Positions 22,679 through 33,065 of a stretch of 64,000 nt of DNA are shown piece by piece. Origin of the DNA: Diphasiastrum complanatum (taxonomy: Eukaryota; Streptophyta; Lycopodiopsida; Lycopodiales; Lycopodiaceae); the NCBI GenBank assembly GCA_029204225.1, contig CM055095.1, positions 42,621,723 through 42,685,722 on the forward strand. Reading direction: 5' to 3'. The stretch's first letter is position 1. The number at the start of each line of letters is the position of its first letter. A model generated the notes under the pieces. That model saw only the letters and a list, made by a program, of their open reading frames with translations, was not told the origin of the DNA and did no database searches. Made by a program: the position numbers and the translations under genes.

Positions 22679-23939
22679 CGTTACTCATATTTTTCTCGTT
22701 TTACAAGGCTTAGTCTAAGAAAAGTGAAACTTTTGAGATGTTTTAGTAAGAAAATGTGTTGAATTTTTAGTTATGATTTTTAGAGATTTTCCACAAAAAC
22801 TGCTTGTCTAATTTAAGTTTTCGGTATTTTCATTAAAGTAATGTTTGAAATTTTCCTAAACAATCTTTTTCTCTATAGATTCTCAATTGTCTTTGATAAT
22901 CTTCGAAATGTTGAGGATTTTTTTTAAAATTTCGCGTAAACCTCAAGCTATTCCACTGAACAGTTCAAAATTCAAGGAAGATTGCTTGCTGATCAACCAA
23001 ATGAGGATGAGGAAGAAGGTTTTGTGAACGTGCTTTTAAAGGAGACGGATAAGTCTCGTTGTATTTTCATTATGAGCTAGACTATGACAAAGATTTGATG
23101 TTGCCAAGATGAGGCCATCAAAGCCTATTTTGATAAAGCTCTAGCTACTTTGGTGTATAATTATAAAACATATTTTTATTCATGTATGTTTACATTTGTT
23201 TCATACTTAGCAGTGGTTACTAAATATAAAATTCTATGAACTTTTAAGTAAAAAGCTTTTTTTGTAAATTGAGTTGTCATGTGTTGTGAGCATAGCCAAT
23301 ACGAATGCCTTTACTCATTATATTTTAAACTTATTTTTTGTTTCTGTCCAGAGCATGAAGCAATGCTTAAAAATGGTTCTAGGTACTATTGTTGAGAGGA
23401 AAGATCCGGTCTACTCATTACGGAGTTCGAAAGGTGTATCTATTAGACCTCGCAAGCCAGCCTCTGAAAACGTTGAGGACAAATGAAAAACTTTTCAAAG
23501 GCCAACCTGCTCAGGGTGCCTCAAAGTCAAAGAAAAAAGTTGTCAATATTCAAACTCTGAAGCCAATCCCTACAGAAATGGAAATATCAGAGTGGACGAA
23601 CATGCAAGGGATTAGCTCTTCATAGCTAATAACTTTCTAGAGTTGTTGATGGTCAACTTTCTTTGGCAGAAATGGGGAAAGAATTTGAAAGGTAATAGTC
23701 ATAGTCTAAATATCTATTTTCATGTTCCTTTTTGTAATAAAGTGATTTCCATGATTTTGTTGGATTTTTAACAATTATACTTTTGAAATGCAGGCATGAA
23801 TTATCTATGAAAGTTCAATAAGCCCTTGTGACAAGGTTAAATTGTCAAGATTTCGAAGAGTGCCAGAGGCTTTATCCTCTGAGCAGCCGAAATGAATCTT
23901 TGAGTCCATTTCTGGTTTTGTTTAGAGACATGGTATTTA

Positions 23940-24100
23940 TTTCACCCACATTTAGCATAGGTGTTTATTAATTGTTTCTTTTTTATATTTTATGTCTCCT
24001 ATGCTAAGCATAGTTTTTTTTTAATTTAATTATTTATTTATGATACTGTAAGTCTCCTATTCTGTTTTATATTTTATGTCTCCCATGCTAAGCATAGCTT
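23940..24100. repeat. Three dispersed copies of the palindrome inside a gene 3 intron
   Basis: Copies lie at about 23943-23961, 23998-24013 (CCTATGCTAAGCATAG) and 24082-24098. They sit between the exon ending near 23935 and the methyltransferase exon at 24111. Confidence 0.75.
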
Positions 24101-24110
24101 TTCTTTTTTC

Positions 24111-25030
24111 AGTCTCCCAAAGATAAGCAAAACAAAGTCCTTCTAGAGCAATTCAAGAGACATATTTTGAAGTTAAGAGCAAAAAAAATGGACAAGGAGA
24201 GATTAGCACGAGGTGAGACCATTGCGGAGGAGGATCCATTAGAGACCTACCTTCCCAAAAGTGTTGATGATCAACCATGCTTTTACTCAGTTGAGGAGGG
24301 CAATTGCAGAGAAATTTCAATTTTTTTAAAAAAAAGGCCTTATACACTCTGCATTGCCGATATACCATATGGATTTCGGATGAAGGAATCATTAAATGAT
24401 GATTTCCCCTTCAAAATCACTGAAATCTATAGTTTCATGCAGGGTTTTCTCGAAATCACAACTTCTCCAATTTGGAGAGTTGTTATTTTTCATTCTCCTT
24501 GGCAGACAGCTTCAGTATAGAAAGCTCTACTAACTTTTTGTAATGTAGAAATAGGAAATATTGTGTGGTAAGTTTTTAAGTTCCTGAATTATTAATTTGT
24601 ATTTTAATTCATAATTATATTTTAAATTTTTTATTTTAAAGTTAAAATTATTTATTTATTTAACTTGTAATGTTCCATGTCATGACTTGGGAGGAGCACG
24701 ACTTTGCAATGAAATAGAATACATAACCATCGGTTATTATTCTTTGGATGTCAAACGTTCAATGCTTCATTACAATGCTTCCGGACTGACAAGTTTTGAA
24801 AACTTGTTCCAGTATCCAACCGTGACCAAGAAACTCCAATGACGGGTTCCATGGCTTGTCCCTACCAAAAGTCACAACAATTAATTAATCATTTAATTGA
24901 TATTTTTTCTTACCCGGCTGATTCAGTTTTGGTTTGATTTAGCGGTAGCGGTACTACGAGCGCATGTGATGTTCAGAAAGGCAGATATGTTGTTGTAGTA
25001 GATTTAGATTCTGATTTAGTGTTTTTGTAA
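24111..25030 (+). pseudogene. Beta-class DNA amino-methyltransferase domain (N6-adenine/N4-cytosine type)
   Basis: Within gene 3, the exon from 24111 reads TLCIADIPYGF near 24350, corresponding to the catalytic (D/S)PPY motif IV with Ile at the first Pro. About 160 codons later, after a frameshift, comes PYQKSQQLINHLIDIFSYP and then VLVxFSGSGTT and YVVVVDLDSD (about 24850-25025), which is the SAM-binding FxGxG motif with its preceding helix and following acidic strand. Motif IV before motif I is the beta-class order of bacterial N6-adenine and N4-cytosine methyltransferases. EIEYITIGYY and YPTVTKKL fill the middle. A TAG at 24518, a stop within VLVxF and the frameshift make it non-functional. 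Plant RNA adenine methylases have a different order and DPPW, so they fit less well. Confidence 0.7.
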
Positions 25031-25309
25031 AAATGAGAATGAAATCTCTTTCAGTTTTGCCAAATGAACAATGAGGTGGGAAAGAATTTAGATAGCAAAG
25101 ATTCAGTAATTCCCTTGTCCAAGGAACCTCAGCCTCCTACTAGCGGAAAAGTAAGTGATATAAGAGAATTTGCTGATGTCTTGGTTTAAGATTATAACGT
25201 GGTTACAGTAGTCAAGGAAATTGTAGAAGAGGTGCCACTTGAAACTACAGTGGCTACTCAAAAAAAAAAAAATGTAAATGACCTTGATGATTTTTGGAAA
25301 CAAAGAATT

Positions 25310-25810
25310 TTCTTTTGTTTCAAAAAATAATAGCATTTACTTTTTTTTGATGTATTGTGTTTTGAAACCTTTTTGATTGATTTAATGTTCTTAAATTTGT
25401 TTTTTTAATGATTTAAAATTAAGAATTTGAAGTGATTTAAAAATTTTAATATTGATAATCATTACCAAAACTAAAATTGTAACGATTTGTCAGGTTTATC
25501 ATATTTTAATTTTGATTGTGTTTATATATTATTTATTGTAAAAAACATATTGTTAGAAATTTAAACAAGTGAAAAGATTTTTTTTAGGGTGATTTAAATA
25601 TTTTCACAAATCATTTAATCTCAATGATTGTAAAGTAATTTGATTTGCATTTATTTAATGTTTAAATATTCAATGAACTTACATAGGTATAAATAAAGAT
25701 TCGAAAAAATTTTAAACTTTAAAAAATACTGATTAATATTTTTATTATAATTTAAAAAATATTTTTTTCGATACAAAAATTGTAATTTAAAAAACTTTGA
25801 AAATTCAATG
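25310..25810. other. Very AT-rich non-coding stretch
   Basis: Long A and T runs with no recognisable gene or repeat; downstream flank of gene 3 copy C. Confidence 0.6.
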
Positions 25811-26108
25811 CACATACATTAATGGTACATTGATTTTCTCATTTCAACCATCAAACATATTCATTTTCAATATTTTTGGGTCTCTTCGGGCAGTGATGAG
25901 CTGGAAGGGCAGGCCTCAACTACCAATAGCATTTTCACATGCTATTCGACGAAATAGTAAAATATTTAAAAAAAAATTATTTTATTTATATTTGGAGAAT
26001 TCTACGTTACATAGAACCTTGATATCAAAGTTTCAATTGGTCCACATGGCTACGAAAATAAAATAAATAAATAAAAAAACATCTGTTTCAAGGGCCCTCG
26101 TCGAGCTC
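25811..26108 (+). repeat. Inverted repeat pair, left arm (about 300 bp)
   Basis: From CATTAATGGTACAT to CGTCGAGCTCTAAG this segment is repeated in reverse orientation at 35620-35907. Shared landmarks include TTTTTGGGTCTCTTC, GGCAGGCCTCAAC, ACCAATAGCATTT, TCTACGTTACATAGAACC and CAATTGGTCCACATGGC. Confidence 0.85.
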
Positions 26109-26520
26109 TAAGAATTTCTAATGATCCACCTTCAACCCTAGACCCTAGCACATGCAAAGCGTCAATAGATGAAAAGGATTCTAACATGTCGCACAGAGAT
26201 TCGTTTCCATGAGAGAGATATCATAGTTTAGATTCAAGCACATGCTTATGATTCAATATCTAACACTACAATCATATTAACCCTAATCCACCACAAGTTC
26301 AAGCTTACTTTTCTCTCATAAAAAATATAATAATATTCAATGCCAACAATTAGCAAAACCAATTAACATAAAAATCCAAAGAAAACATGAGAGATCAAGC
26401 AAGAAAGAAGAGCAAGGCCATCCAAATCCAATTTGATAGAAGTTCCACCTTCTCCATTAGAAATGAACATGAAAAATGAACAACAAAGTACCACTATCTA
26501 TAGTGGGGGATTGAAAAAGA
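26109..26520. other. Non-coding stretch between repeats
   Basis: No supported gene or repeat was recognised here. Confidence 0.5.
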
Positions 26521-26524
26521 AGAA

Positions 26525-26606
26525 GCTATGCTTAGCATAGGAGATATAAAGTTTAAAACATTATTAAAAAAGAAACAATTAATTAATACCTATGATAAGC
26601 ATGGGT
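26525..26606. repeat. Two palindrome copies in the intron of copy D
   Basis: GCTATGCTTAGCATAGGA at 26525 and ACCTATGATAAGCATGGGT at 26588 match, in inverted arrangement, the pair at 23943 and 23998 in copy C. Confidence 0.75.
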
Positions 26607-27439
26607 GAAGTAAATACCATGTCTCTAAACAAAATAAAAAATGACGTCAAGGATTCGTTTCGGCTGCTCAAAGGATAAAGCCTCTTGCACTCATCTAAAT
26701 CCTGGCAGCTTAACCCTGTCACAAGGGCTTCTTGAACTTTCATAAACAATTTATACCTGTTACAAATCCATCAAAATCCTTTAAATCATTTTATTACAAA
26801 AATTGACATGAAAACAAATATTTAAATTATAAATATTACCTCTGAAATTCTTTTCCCATTTATGCTAGGGAGAGTTGACCATCTACAACTCTAGAAAGAA
26901 CACTTATTATTAGCTGTGAAGAGCTAATCCCTTGTATGATCTTCCATTCTCATATTCCCATTTATGTAGGGATGGGCTTCAAAGTTCGAGTGACGGCAGC
27001 TTTCTTTTTGGCCTTCGAGGCACCCTGAGCAGGTTGGCCTTTTATTTAAAATCAAAAATAGTTTTAATCATTAAATAAGCAATTTAAGAAATATTAAAAT
27101 AAAGTTCAAAATTTTAGTCTAATAACAAAAATTAATGAAGAGGATAACATAAATTTTGATCAAAGCATTCCATGACAAGCATAGCAAGAAGAATTACCTG
27201 GCCACTATGGAAAGCAAGTTGAAAAAAATTATCATATTTTGTAAGGCTCTACGTAGGATTTTTTGAATCAAACGACAAGCCTGTCTCTTGAGCACAAAGT
27301 GCTTGTAGCTCCAATTGTTTACATCTCCAGCTTTGGAGACTCTCATATATTTTTTATGAAAAAATCGGATCCTTTGTATGACAGTCATGTTCATGTGAAA
27401 ATCTTGATCAATATTATGATCCCATGCGAGTAAATGCAA
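26525..27439 (-). pseudogene. Gene 3-related copy D, minus strand
   Basis: On the minus strand an exon (27439 to about 27197) reads HNIDQDFHMNMTVIQRIRF and ACRLIQKILRRALQNMIIFF, then splices at GTAATT. The next exon (from about 27045) reads GQPAQGASKAKKK, TLKPIPT and QGISSSQLI, and another near 26750-26630 reads VQEALVTGL.C and LYPLSSRNES. The second and third exons and the intron with palindromes match gene 3 copy C (23490-24010) in opposite orientation, with introns kept. It stops at 26525 before any methyltransferase sequence. Stops are present in GIxEW and near 26880. Role of the first exon is unknown. Confidence 0.55.
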
Positions 27440-27479
27440 TGAACACGAAAACTTTTGAAACGGAAAATGTTTGAGGACT

Positions 27480-27930
27480 CATTTTTTTTAAGCCCTTACA
27501 ATTTTCTAGTAATTCATGTAAATTTTGAATCTTAAATTTAAAAATTAATGAATTATTTGTGAGATGCTACATTTTGCAAATATTTTAAATTTGGACTAAG
27601 TGACGCAAAATATTTTAAAAATTCTATATTCAAATCGCCAAAAAAATACAAATATTAATTGTGTCCAATTTGTTATTATGACTAATAATTGTTAAATTAG
27701 GTGAATCTAAGATTTTAAAAAGCTTACTTTTTTAATTTTATTTTCAAAGTGCAATTTGAAAGATTTTGATATAAATTTAAAAGCGTATATGCAATTTAAT
27801 GTTAATATTTTAACATTTAAAAATATTCTAAAATTTTAAAATTCTAAAATTTTAGAAAATATTAGAAAATTTAAAAAGTCAAAAATTTTAAAAACCGTAA
27901 AATAAAAAAAATAAAATAGATAGGCATAGT
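27480..27930. other. AT-rich stretch upstream of copy D
   Basis: Runs of A and T with repeated TTTTAAAATTC / TAAAATTTTA words; no gene recognised. Confidence 0.6.
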
Positions 27931-27935
27931 CGAGG

Positions 27936-28260
27936 ACCTATGCTCAGGATAGGTCGAGAGAGGACCTATGCTCAGCATAAGTCGAGAGTGGACCTATGCT
28001 GGTCGAGCATAGGTCCAGTGGGCACGTATGCTTAGCATAGGTCGACGGAGGACTTATCTTGAGGATGGGTCGAGGGAGGATTTATGCTGAGCATAGGTCG
28101 AGTGAGCACTTATGCTCAACATAGGTCGAGAGAGGACCTATGTTAACCATAGGTCGAGGAAGAACTTATGATGAGCATAGGCCAGGAGAGAAGTTATGTT
28201 GAGCATAGGTCTAGTGACCACTTATGCTGAGCATAAGTCTAGTGAGCACTTACGTTGAGC
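27936..28260. repeat. Palindrome array 2: same palindrome, exact 28-bp period
   Basis: Twelve units start at 27936, 27964, 27992, 28024, 28052, 28080, 28108, 28136, 28164, 28192, 28220 and 28248. The spacing is 28 bp except one 32-bp step caused by a 4-bp insertion in the third unit. Each unit is a variant of ACCTATGCTCAGCATAGGT followed by a 9-bp spacer like CGAGAGAGG. It lies upstream of copy D, equivalent to array 1 upstream of copy C. The spacer and period differ from array 1, but the palindrome is the same. Another copy lies at 28508-28526. Confidence 0.95.
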
Positions 28261-29259
28261 AACGAAGGCAATCGTCGACAATAGCAATGAAGGCCCATTT
28301 TGGCCTAATCTATAGATCCTCCTTCCAAGAATGAAAGTTTAAAGGACAATAATTCTATTTACATTCTTTAATTGTGTTCCTAAGGGGCCTATTCAAGGGC
28401 AAGTCTTAAAACAAAGATCTGAAGCCTTTTTTTTTTTTTTTTGGGTAGGGGCGTAGAAAAATCTTTTTTTTTTAATCAAAAAGATTCTTTGCAAAGCAAG
28501 AAGATTTACCTTTGCTAAGCATAGGTGAAAACCTTTTGCTTCTCTTTCTCTCTAGCAGGCGCGTGTGCTGAGGGAAGCCTCATTCATAAGGAAAATTGAA
28601 GCGGCTTCTCTTCACTTTTGAAGCAATCAACAATAGAACAAAGCTTTCGAGTGCCTACGTTAAGCATCACGTTAAGGAATGCTTTGGTAAGAATTTCATC
28701 GCTGCACGGAAAGTTTAAGATTCCAAAATAGGGATTAATTTCTTGAGTGATGTTTCTTGTTTCCTTCTAGTAAAACCTGATTAGATTAGGTGTACATGCG
28801 TTCTTGCCTCCTTGAGTGAATTATCATCAGTTTCAAGGTAGAGCAGAATCAAGCTACTGCCCCAAGGAAGTGCTGATCAGTTCCTAGATAGGAAAAAAAA
28901 AGAGTTTTTCATCTAGAATGAAATACACATAACTAGGAACTGTGCACACTAGGAAAAATGAAACAGTTCCTAGATAGACAATCTAGGAAAACTTTTCCTA
29001 TATAGGAAAGTTTTGACAAAGAATTTCCTAGAATACCTATTTTCCTGTATAGAAAATTTTTGAAAAAACAGAATCAGTTTTCCTGTATAGGTAAATAGGT
29101 TCCTCCGATCAACTGCAATATAGTAGCCAACTCTACTTGTCCCAAAGCATTAAATACGTTAAATATGGTGTCAGCGGTTGAATTTCTTTTTCTGAATATG
29201 CCTCCTCCCCTTTCTTTCTCTTCATCATTGTCCAATGATATTGTTTTCGCTTGATCTGC

Positions 29260-30260
29260 ATTTTATCATTTTCTAATGGTATCAACTCTGTGAGATTTAA
29301 AACTGGGAGGGATTGCCAACTTCCGACAATAACCAGTTTGCTGCTATCAGGCAGCTTAAAGATGGTGTATGCATTTAGGTGCTGGTTAATACAGCCTCAC
29401 AGAGCAGCCATTCAGCATATACTGATACTTTCTCAATGCCCTCGACGACTGAAGTGATCTGTGTAAAAAAAACATCGCAGATATGATGATCGAAAAATTC
29501 AAAGAATGAACTTTAAATAATCAGCAATACAGTGTCTATGGCAAAGTCCTTGATTACGAGAACTTGCTATTATATGTGGCCTACGTCTCTGACGTATACA
29601 ACTAGTTTGCTCGGCTGCGTTCAAGATCGATTTCATGATCATGCGGAACCATTTCCATAGTGGAAACAGTAAACTACATAGAAGAAGAGGTATCCCTGCA
29701 ATGGGAAAATGGAATAGAAATCATTTTGCTTTGGAACTTAATTCAACAGTCGTTCGACTTTACAACATGTCTCTGTATACTGTGATATATACGATCCTCA
29801 AATGAGGACAAGTAGAAAAGTAGCTCAAGTGAGAAATGGTTTACCTCAGGATAAACAGCAGGATCAGTCAAAGACCGAACATTTGTGTTCAATTTGTAAT
29901 GCTCAAGTATTCCTAACTGAACCATTAATTGATAGGCACAAAAGGGATTTAGTCATGCTAATAGTATCAATAAAACATCATATTCTTGTCATTAGTCTAT
30001 GGAATTTATCAGCAAATATTTAAATCCCAGCTCCAACATCTTAGAGAAAGAGCACACATCAAACATAAGATAAATAAAAAAAACATACTTCCAAAGATCC
30101 ATCGACGCTATTTAATACGGCGGCTTCAATGAAGGAAATGGCAAAGTGGGGATAACCATATGAAACTCCTGGACCTCGTCCATGATGAGCAGATGCACCC
30201 CATGCAATCTTTTAGCTAAGAGATCCTGCACTTAGCTAGATTAATTAATGTCAAGCAACT
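29260..30260 (-). pseudogene. Unidentified exon-like segments, minus strand
   Basis: On the minus strand, a segment after an AAGTGCAG acceptor near 30232 reads SAHHGRGPGVSYGYPHFAIS and FIEAAVLNSVDGSLEV. Another near 29390-29240 reads LNAYTIFKLPDSSKLVIVGS then WQSLPVLNLTEL. Both look like worn exons of an ordinary gene rather than of a retrotransposon. I cannot identify them or show that they belong to one gene. Confidence 0.3.
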
Positions 30261-30978
30261 GATGAAAATCATAACGCAAGCACTAAGAACTGAGAGACAT
30301 GACTGTCGTGCCAGGGAGACACCTGCAATAGAATTGAAATTTGATAACTGAGCCAAGAAAAAATGAACTGATCCGAAAATAAGAATCCACTAAGTTTTAA
30401 CTGTCATTTGTAAAAGCATGAGCAATGGAATATCGTCAAAGAGAAGCTAAAGTATATTGAAAGTATGAAATAATTATCAAGAGACTGCAAAAGAGATCCA
30501 GTCCAGTCGCACGTGGATGTGAAAGCTGAACTAGCAAATTCTTTGATGTCAGTAGCGAATTATGGTAGGATCATGGTTATTGCTGCCCTTTAACATTCTT
30601 TGCACAAGATCTTTTAGGTTCTGGAATTATATGTTCAAACTACTAGACAGATATGCCACTAGTATTCTAAAGTTAGGCAATGCAGCTGATAGATAAGTTT
30701 GCCAATTCTACATCCTCATGACTAAAACCCATATGACCATATAGGCATCGGATGACGAGAGCTGTTGATGAGCTGAAACCCTATGTGTCAAGTGATTCAT
30801 ATCCTGTAACATCGTCGAAAATGCAACTGTCACTGAAAGAGTAAGAATAGCAAAACCAACTTGATGTACGAATTGCTAGTTTCGTGAGACTCCAGTATTT
30901 TTGTCGTTCTGAAAGAAAGTACAAGGATTGATTTAAACTATTTGACTTAATAAACTGCAGTCTCGGTCTAGATTCTAC

Positions 30979-31383
30979 CAATGCAGCCATTCTCTCATTG
31001 TAGGTTCAATGGGACCTGGAGCATCTGAATCTGTCATGACCTGAAAAAAAGCTGAATGTCAAGTAAAGCAAAGGCCAGCATATGTTCTAAATGGGCATTT
31101 TCCTAAATCAGCGAAAACGATAAATATTTAGAGCCTCTAGCATTTGCACCTTTGAAAGATATCAGACTTTGAACTTTATCTGCCTCACCAGTGTATAGAA
31201 ACTATTTTGATCACTGTTCAGCTGGACTTTTGGAGCCATCGTTGTTTCAGATGGTTTTAGCTCACATCCGTTACCGATCTGCCGAGGGCCGTACTAGACA
31301 GACATCTCCACAGATAGCACGAACATGTCGATCACATTTCCAATCACTCTACCAACCACCAGAGTTTTTACTGACCTTTCCAT
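30979..31383 (-). pseudogene. PEBP family (FT/TFL1/MFT-like) exons 1 and 2
   Basis: Exon 1 (31383 to 31189, 65 codons) starts MERSVKTLVVGRVIGNVIDM and contains NGCELKPSETTMAPKVQL and SFYTL, ending at a GTGAGG donor. Exon 2 (31040 to 30979, after a TTTTTTTCAG acceptor) reads VMTDSDAPGPIEPTMREWLH and ends on the W codon at GTAGAA. Exon 2 is exactly 62 nt and breaks at the HW position, as in plant PEBP genes. The MREWLHW wording points to the MFT branch. Position 30 of exon 1 is a TAG stop, and exons 3 and 4 (the anion-pocket and C-terminal part) were not found. These proteins control flowering or seed dormancy; this copy is a fragment lying inside the unit bounded by inverted repeats. Confidence 0.8.
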
Positions 31384-31439
31384 AGGTACTGGCTTGTTCG
31401 GGATGAATCAAGGAACTCACCTGCAAGGTCCTATTGTAG

Positions 31440-33049
31440 TCAGTCCCAGGAATTTTCAGTGACAAGCTAATTCCATTTTTCTAATACAAGCTAAAGTAAT
31501 GCCTCAAGTGCTCTGCTTGTGGGGACAACTTCATGCTGATAAGGAGAGCCAAAATTTTATTGTGATGCATATACAAAATTGAACGCATGTTTAAATGACC
31601 TAACCTTTGATGCCGTAAATCTTGTAAGTCCTTGTGAAATTTGGAATGGACTTGAAATGGTTTGATGACAATCTATGTCAAGGATTTTTCACCAAGTTTA
31701 AAAATTAGACATCTAGGTATTCACATAGATCCCAACCATGCATGAGCACTCAAATATGGACTCCTCCCTATTCTAGACACCCAATTGGATCAGAACTTGA
31801 CCCTCACACTCTCACAAAGAAAGTTGAATAGAACTTATTTGAGTTTCATACATACAATGTCAAATTTTGATCAAAAAATTGAATTCATTCACCCCAATTG
31901 GACTCCACCAAGTCCCAATGACTCGACCTCTTTAGAGTTTGAATGAAATTCAAATTTAAAAAAATGCGATGCTTCTTTCTCACTAAGATATGTGCTTACT
32001 GAGTCTAAACCCTAAACCCTAAAACCATGAAGAAGACAAATTTTCCACCAAAGTCAAGAAATGAGTTACTAGATCTTTCCTTCTAAAATGGAAGGAACTC
32101 TTAGGATTTGTGGATCAAACACTACACATTTGACTCACACATCTCTGTGACCCTTTTTCAAGCCATACAAAACTCAAGTCTTTGAGTAGGAGTGGAACAA
32201 TGTGACATCGATCTCAAAAAATCACTTCTAGAACTCTCCAACAATGCAATCACCCTAAGTTGCTAGATCTTGCCGTCTCCAAAGGAAGGAACCATTGGTA
32301 TTTTTGGATCACCCTCTGCACATGTGCTTCACACACCTCTATGACACATTTGCAGGTCATTACACACTCAAGAACTATGAGTAGGAGTGAAACAATATGA
32401 CTATGATCTCAAAATCCTATCTAAAACTCTCTAAACCTAGATTGACAATGTTATTTTAAAGTTTTTATCTACAATGAAAATGATTTGGTGCTCTTTGACA
32501 AAAGTCACCAGGTTATGTGCTCTACCTACCTCCAAACAAATGTCAATAATTGAATATAGGGTCAACCATTTTGATTGAAATCATTTGCACCTAAATCCTT
32601 ACTCAAGTAGCTTCCAAAAAAGTGCTCACTTGTTTGATTTGGTTCTACCTTAAGATCACAACAAATACTCGAAGTGGATGGATCTCACATGTGCCTGATA
32701 ACAATAGTTCGTATTGTACCTTCAATGAACCAAAAAAATAGATTTCTGGCCGAGTTAGAACAAGAATCCCATTGGAAACTAGTCGAGATCACAAAATCCT
32801 CTTAAAACTTGATCTTTTGCTCTCACAAATTTGTATGAAGCACAACATTGAAAAGCACTTAGATATGGTGCAAGTACAAGTACAACAACCTCTCGCACAT
32901 GTGGAAAGTTCACTTGAAACTCACACACTCATTTGTACTTCAAATCTAGAGGTAATCATTTGGTTAGACTCGTCCTCTCTCAACTTTGATTTTAGCACCA
33001 ATGCCTTTAACGAGATGGAGAGATCTTGAACATCATCTATGCTCTTAGA
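31440..33049. other. Long stretch without a recognised gene
   Basis: It lies downstream (minus strand) of a copia primer site at 33050 and may be the degenerate leader or gag of that element, but the reading frames are too broken to support a call. A short CCCTAAACCCTAAA sequence near 32008 is present. Confidence 0.35.
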
Positions 33050-33065
33050 CTTGGCTTTGATACCA
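33050..33065 (-). other. Copia primer-binding site, minus strand
   Basis: On the minus strand TGGTATCAAAGCCAAG follows ...TTTTTGACA. This fits a Ty1/copia priming site directly after an LTR end at 33066. The rest of that LTR extends to higher coordinates and its far end was not found. Confidence 0.6.

Larger units (their letters stand above)
22861..25310 (+). pseudogene. Gene 3, copy C: spliced gene with DNA methyltransferase domain
   Basis: Exons can be traced by conserved reading and splice sites. The first (about 22861-22934) ends before GTAAACC; the next (22978-23155) carries QPNEDEEEGFVNVLLKETDK; a third (23353-23690) begins SMKQCLKMVLG and continues to QGISSS. Then comes 23794-23935 (EALVT..CQDFEECQRLYPLSSR in related copies), the methyltransferase exons 24111-24567 and about 24670-25028, and a charged last exon from 25054 (MNNEVGKNLDSKD ... 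NDLDDFWKQ). Stops at 23484 (TGA), 23620s and 24518, and a frameshift near 24840, break it. Partial relatives lie at 1-1003, 26525-27439 and 56352-56430. It probably modified DNA; all copies here look dead. Confidence 0.6.

Noticed and set aside
24111-25030. MT-A70 RNA adenine methylase
   Set aside because: That family has DPPW and a different motif arrangement; here DIPY precedes FSGSGTT in beta-class order.
16690-25310. Integrated giant-virus DNA (histone-like and methyltransferase genes)
   Set aside because: The genes have spliceosomal introns, are repeated locally and sit beside a transposase-like gene; no viral core gene was seen.
27936-28260. Palindrome arrays as CRISPR
   Set aside because: Spacers are short (9 or about 22 bp) and similar to each other within array 2, there are no cas genes, and the DNA is plant nuclear.
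32003-32024. Interstitial telomere repeat (CCCTAAACCCTAAA)
   Set aside because: Only two units; too short to mean more than chance.
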